Translations under genes and position numbers: made by a program | Source of the DNA: Meandrina meandrites | Lineage: Eukaryota > Cnidaria > Anthozoa > Scleractinia > Meandrinidae | Direction of reading: 5' to 3' | Length of the DNA: 64,000 nucleotides | Assembly (NCBI GenBank): GCA_963693305.1 | Contig: OY855904.1 | Coordinates: 11,921,996-11,985,995, forward strand | Notes under the pieces: model-generated | Seen by the model: the letters and a program-made list of their open reading frames with translations, nothing else | What the model was told of the DNA's origin: nothing | The model's database searches: none | Shown here: one piece after another, positions 63,426-64,000 of the stretch | How the letters are laid out: each line of letters opens with the position of its first letter | Position numbering within the stretch: position 1 is the stretch's first letter

Positions 63426-64000
63426 TAGTATCTCGCTTATGTGACGAGTGATCTTCTTAAGGAGGGAATGAATCTCTCTTAAACACAGAAAAATATCTTA
63501 TGACGAGTCCGAATTTAGCGTTTCTTACGGATCTTCGGGTAGTGAAGGTAGTAGAGAAGAAACAGACGAGAATTACGATGTAGTCTGCAACCAAAGTGAC
63601 GTCACGAGGTAGTTTGGCCGCGCTATTCAAAGACCATTTTTGAGAGCAAAATGCGGTAACTTTCATGAGTTATGAAATCGTCAATTTGTTTCCCCACAAT
63701 CTCAAACTTTCAGATATTTTCTTTGAGATGTCAAACAATGGAAATACGTATTAAAAAATTTCGCTTCATATGCACTTGAATACATTTTATTGTTTTAGCG
63801 ACTTAGAATGCCGAGAACGCGCAGGCGTGTTGGATAAACACGCAGAAAACTAAATATCAGAAATTTGTTAACTTCAATTTACCTTTTTTAATATACAATT
63901 TACTGGAAGAAAAATCCAATATTAAGCTTTGGGATTATTTTGTTCAAATTGTTGTATTGTTCGAGACTTGTTTTCCGGTGGGCTTATCACCAGACGAGGT

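Noticed and set aside
1..64000. CRISPR arrays, rRNA genes, bacterial operons
   Set aside because: No spaced direct repeats or rRNA sequence were seen, and intron structure and repeats show eukaryotic DNA.

Overview
This is animal nuclear DNA, most likely from an anthozoan cnidarian such as a stony coral or sea anemone. The evidence is intron-containing laminin genes with diverged but complete domains, many short inverted-repeat transposons and tRNA-derived SINEs, and a large Polinton (Maverick) whose protein set is of the type seen in cnidarian genomes. The species assignment is inference.

Layout. 1-2479: repeat-rich DNA with three short inverted-repeat elements. 2480-3449 (-): first coding exon of a laminin-family gene (LN domain plus first LE repeat) that runs off the left edge. 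3918-26113: one Polinton with about 1.29-kb terminal inverted repeats. It carries SAP-pPolB (frameshifted), RVE integrase, packaging ATPase, capsid-protein-like gene, a phage-fibre-like protein, a nuclease-like protein, several membrane proteins and a Cys/His-repeat protein. Its left TIR is split by a 4.85-kb nearly perfect palindrome (4989-9842). 28702-42775 (-): a complete 14-exon laminin chain of about 1,776 residues with the order LN-LEa-LF-LE-L4-LE-coiled coil. 43598-48151 (+): a complete 5-exon NDUFAF3-like gene, head to head with that laminin gene. 48900-50770 (-): a decayed, probably transposon-derived gene. 50800-54200: repeat-rich intergenic DNA, including a TA-flanked DNA transposon and a possible degenerate hammerhead-ribozyme core. 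54490-63094 (+): first six exons of a laminin gamma-type gene that runs off the right edge.

How it fits together. The host part is a laminin cluster: two minus-strand genes in tandem, and a third on the plus strand, with a mitochondrial complex I assembly factor between. The Polinton lies between the first two, ending about 530 bp upstream of the first gene's probable ATG. Without it those genes would be about 3 kb apart. The Polinton's two nearly identical TIRs suggest recent insertion, yet pPolB and the capsid-like gene carry frame breaks, and the palindrome landed in one TIR afterwards. Most Polinton ORFs have a short TTTAAAGAT-like motif 15-35 bp upstream of the ATG, which looks like an element-specific promoter.

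The most unusual items are the palindrome with a 1-bp centre and inverted (not direct) junction repeats, the phage-tail-fibre-like protein, the shared promoter motif, and the laminin chain that combines a beta-type LF domain with a gamma/alpha-type L4 domain. Exon ends were placed by hand from splice signals and reading phase and may be off by a base or two.
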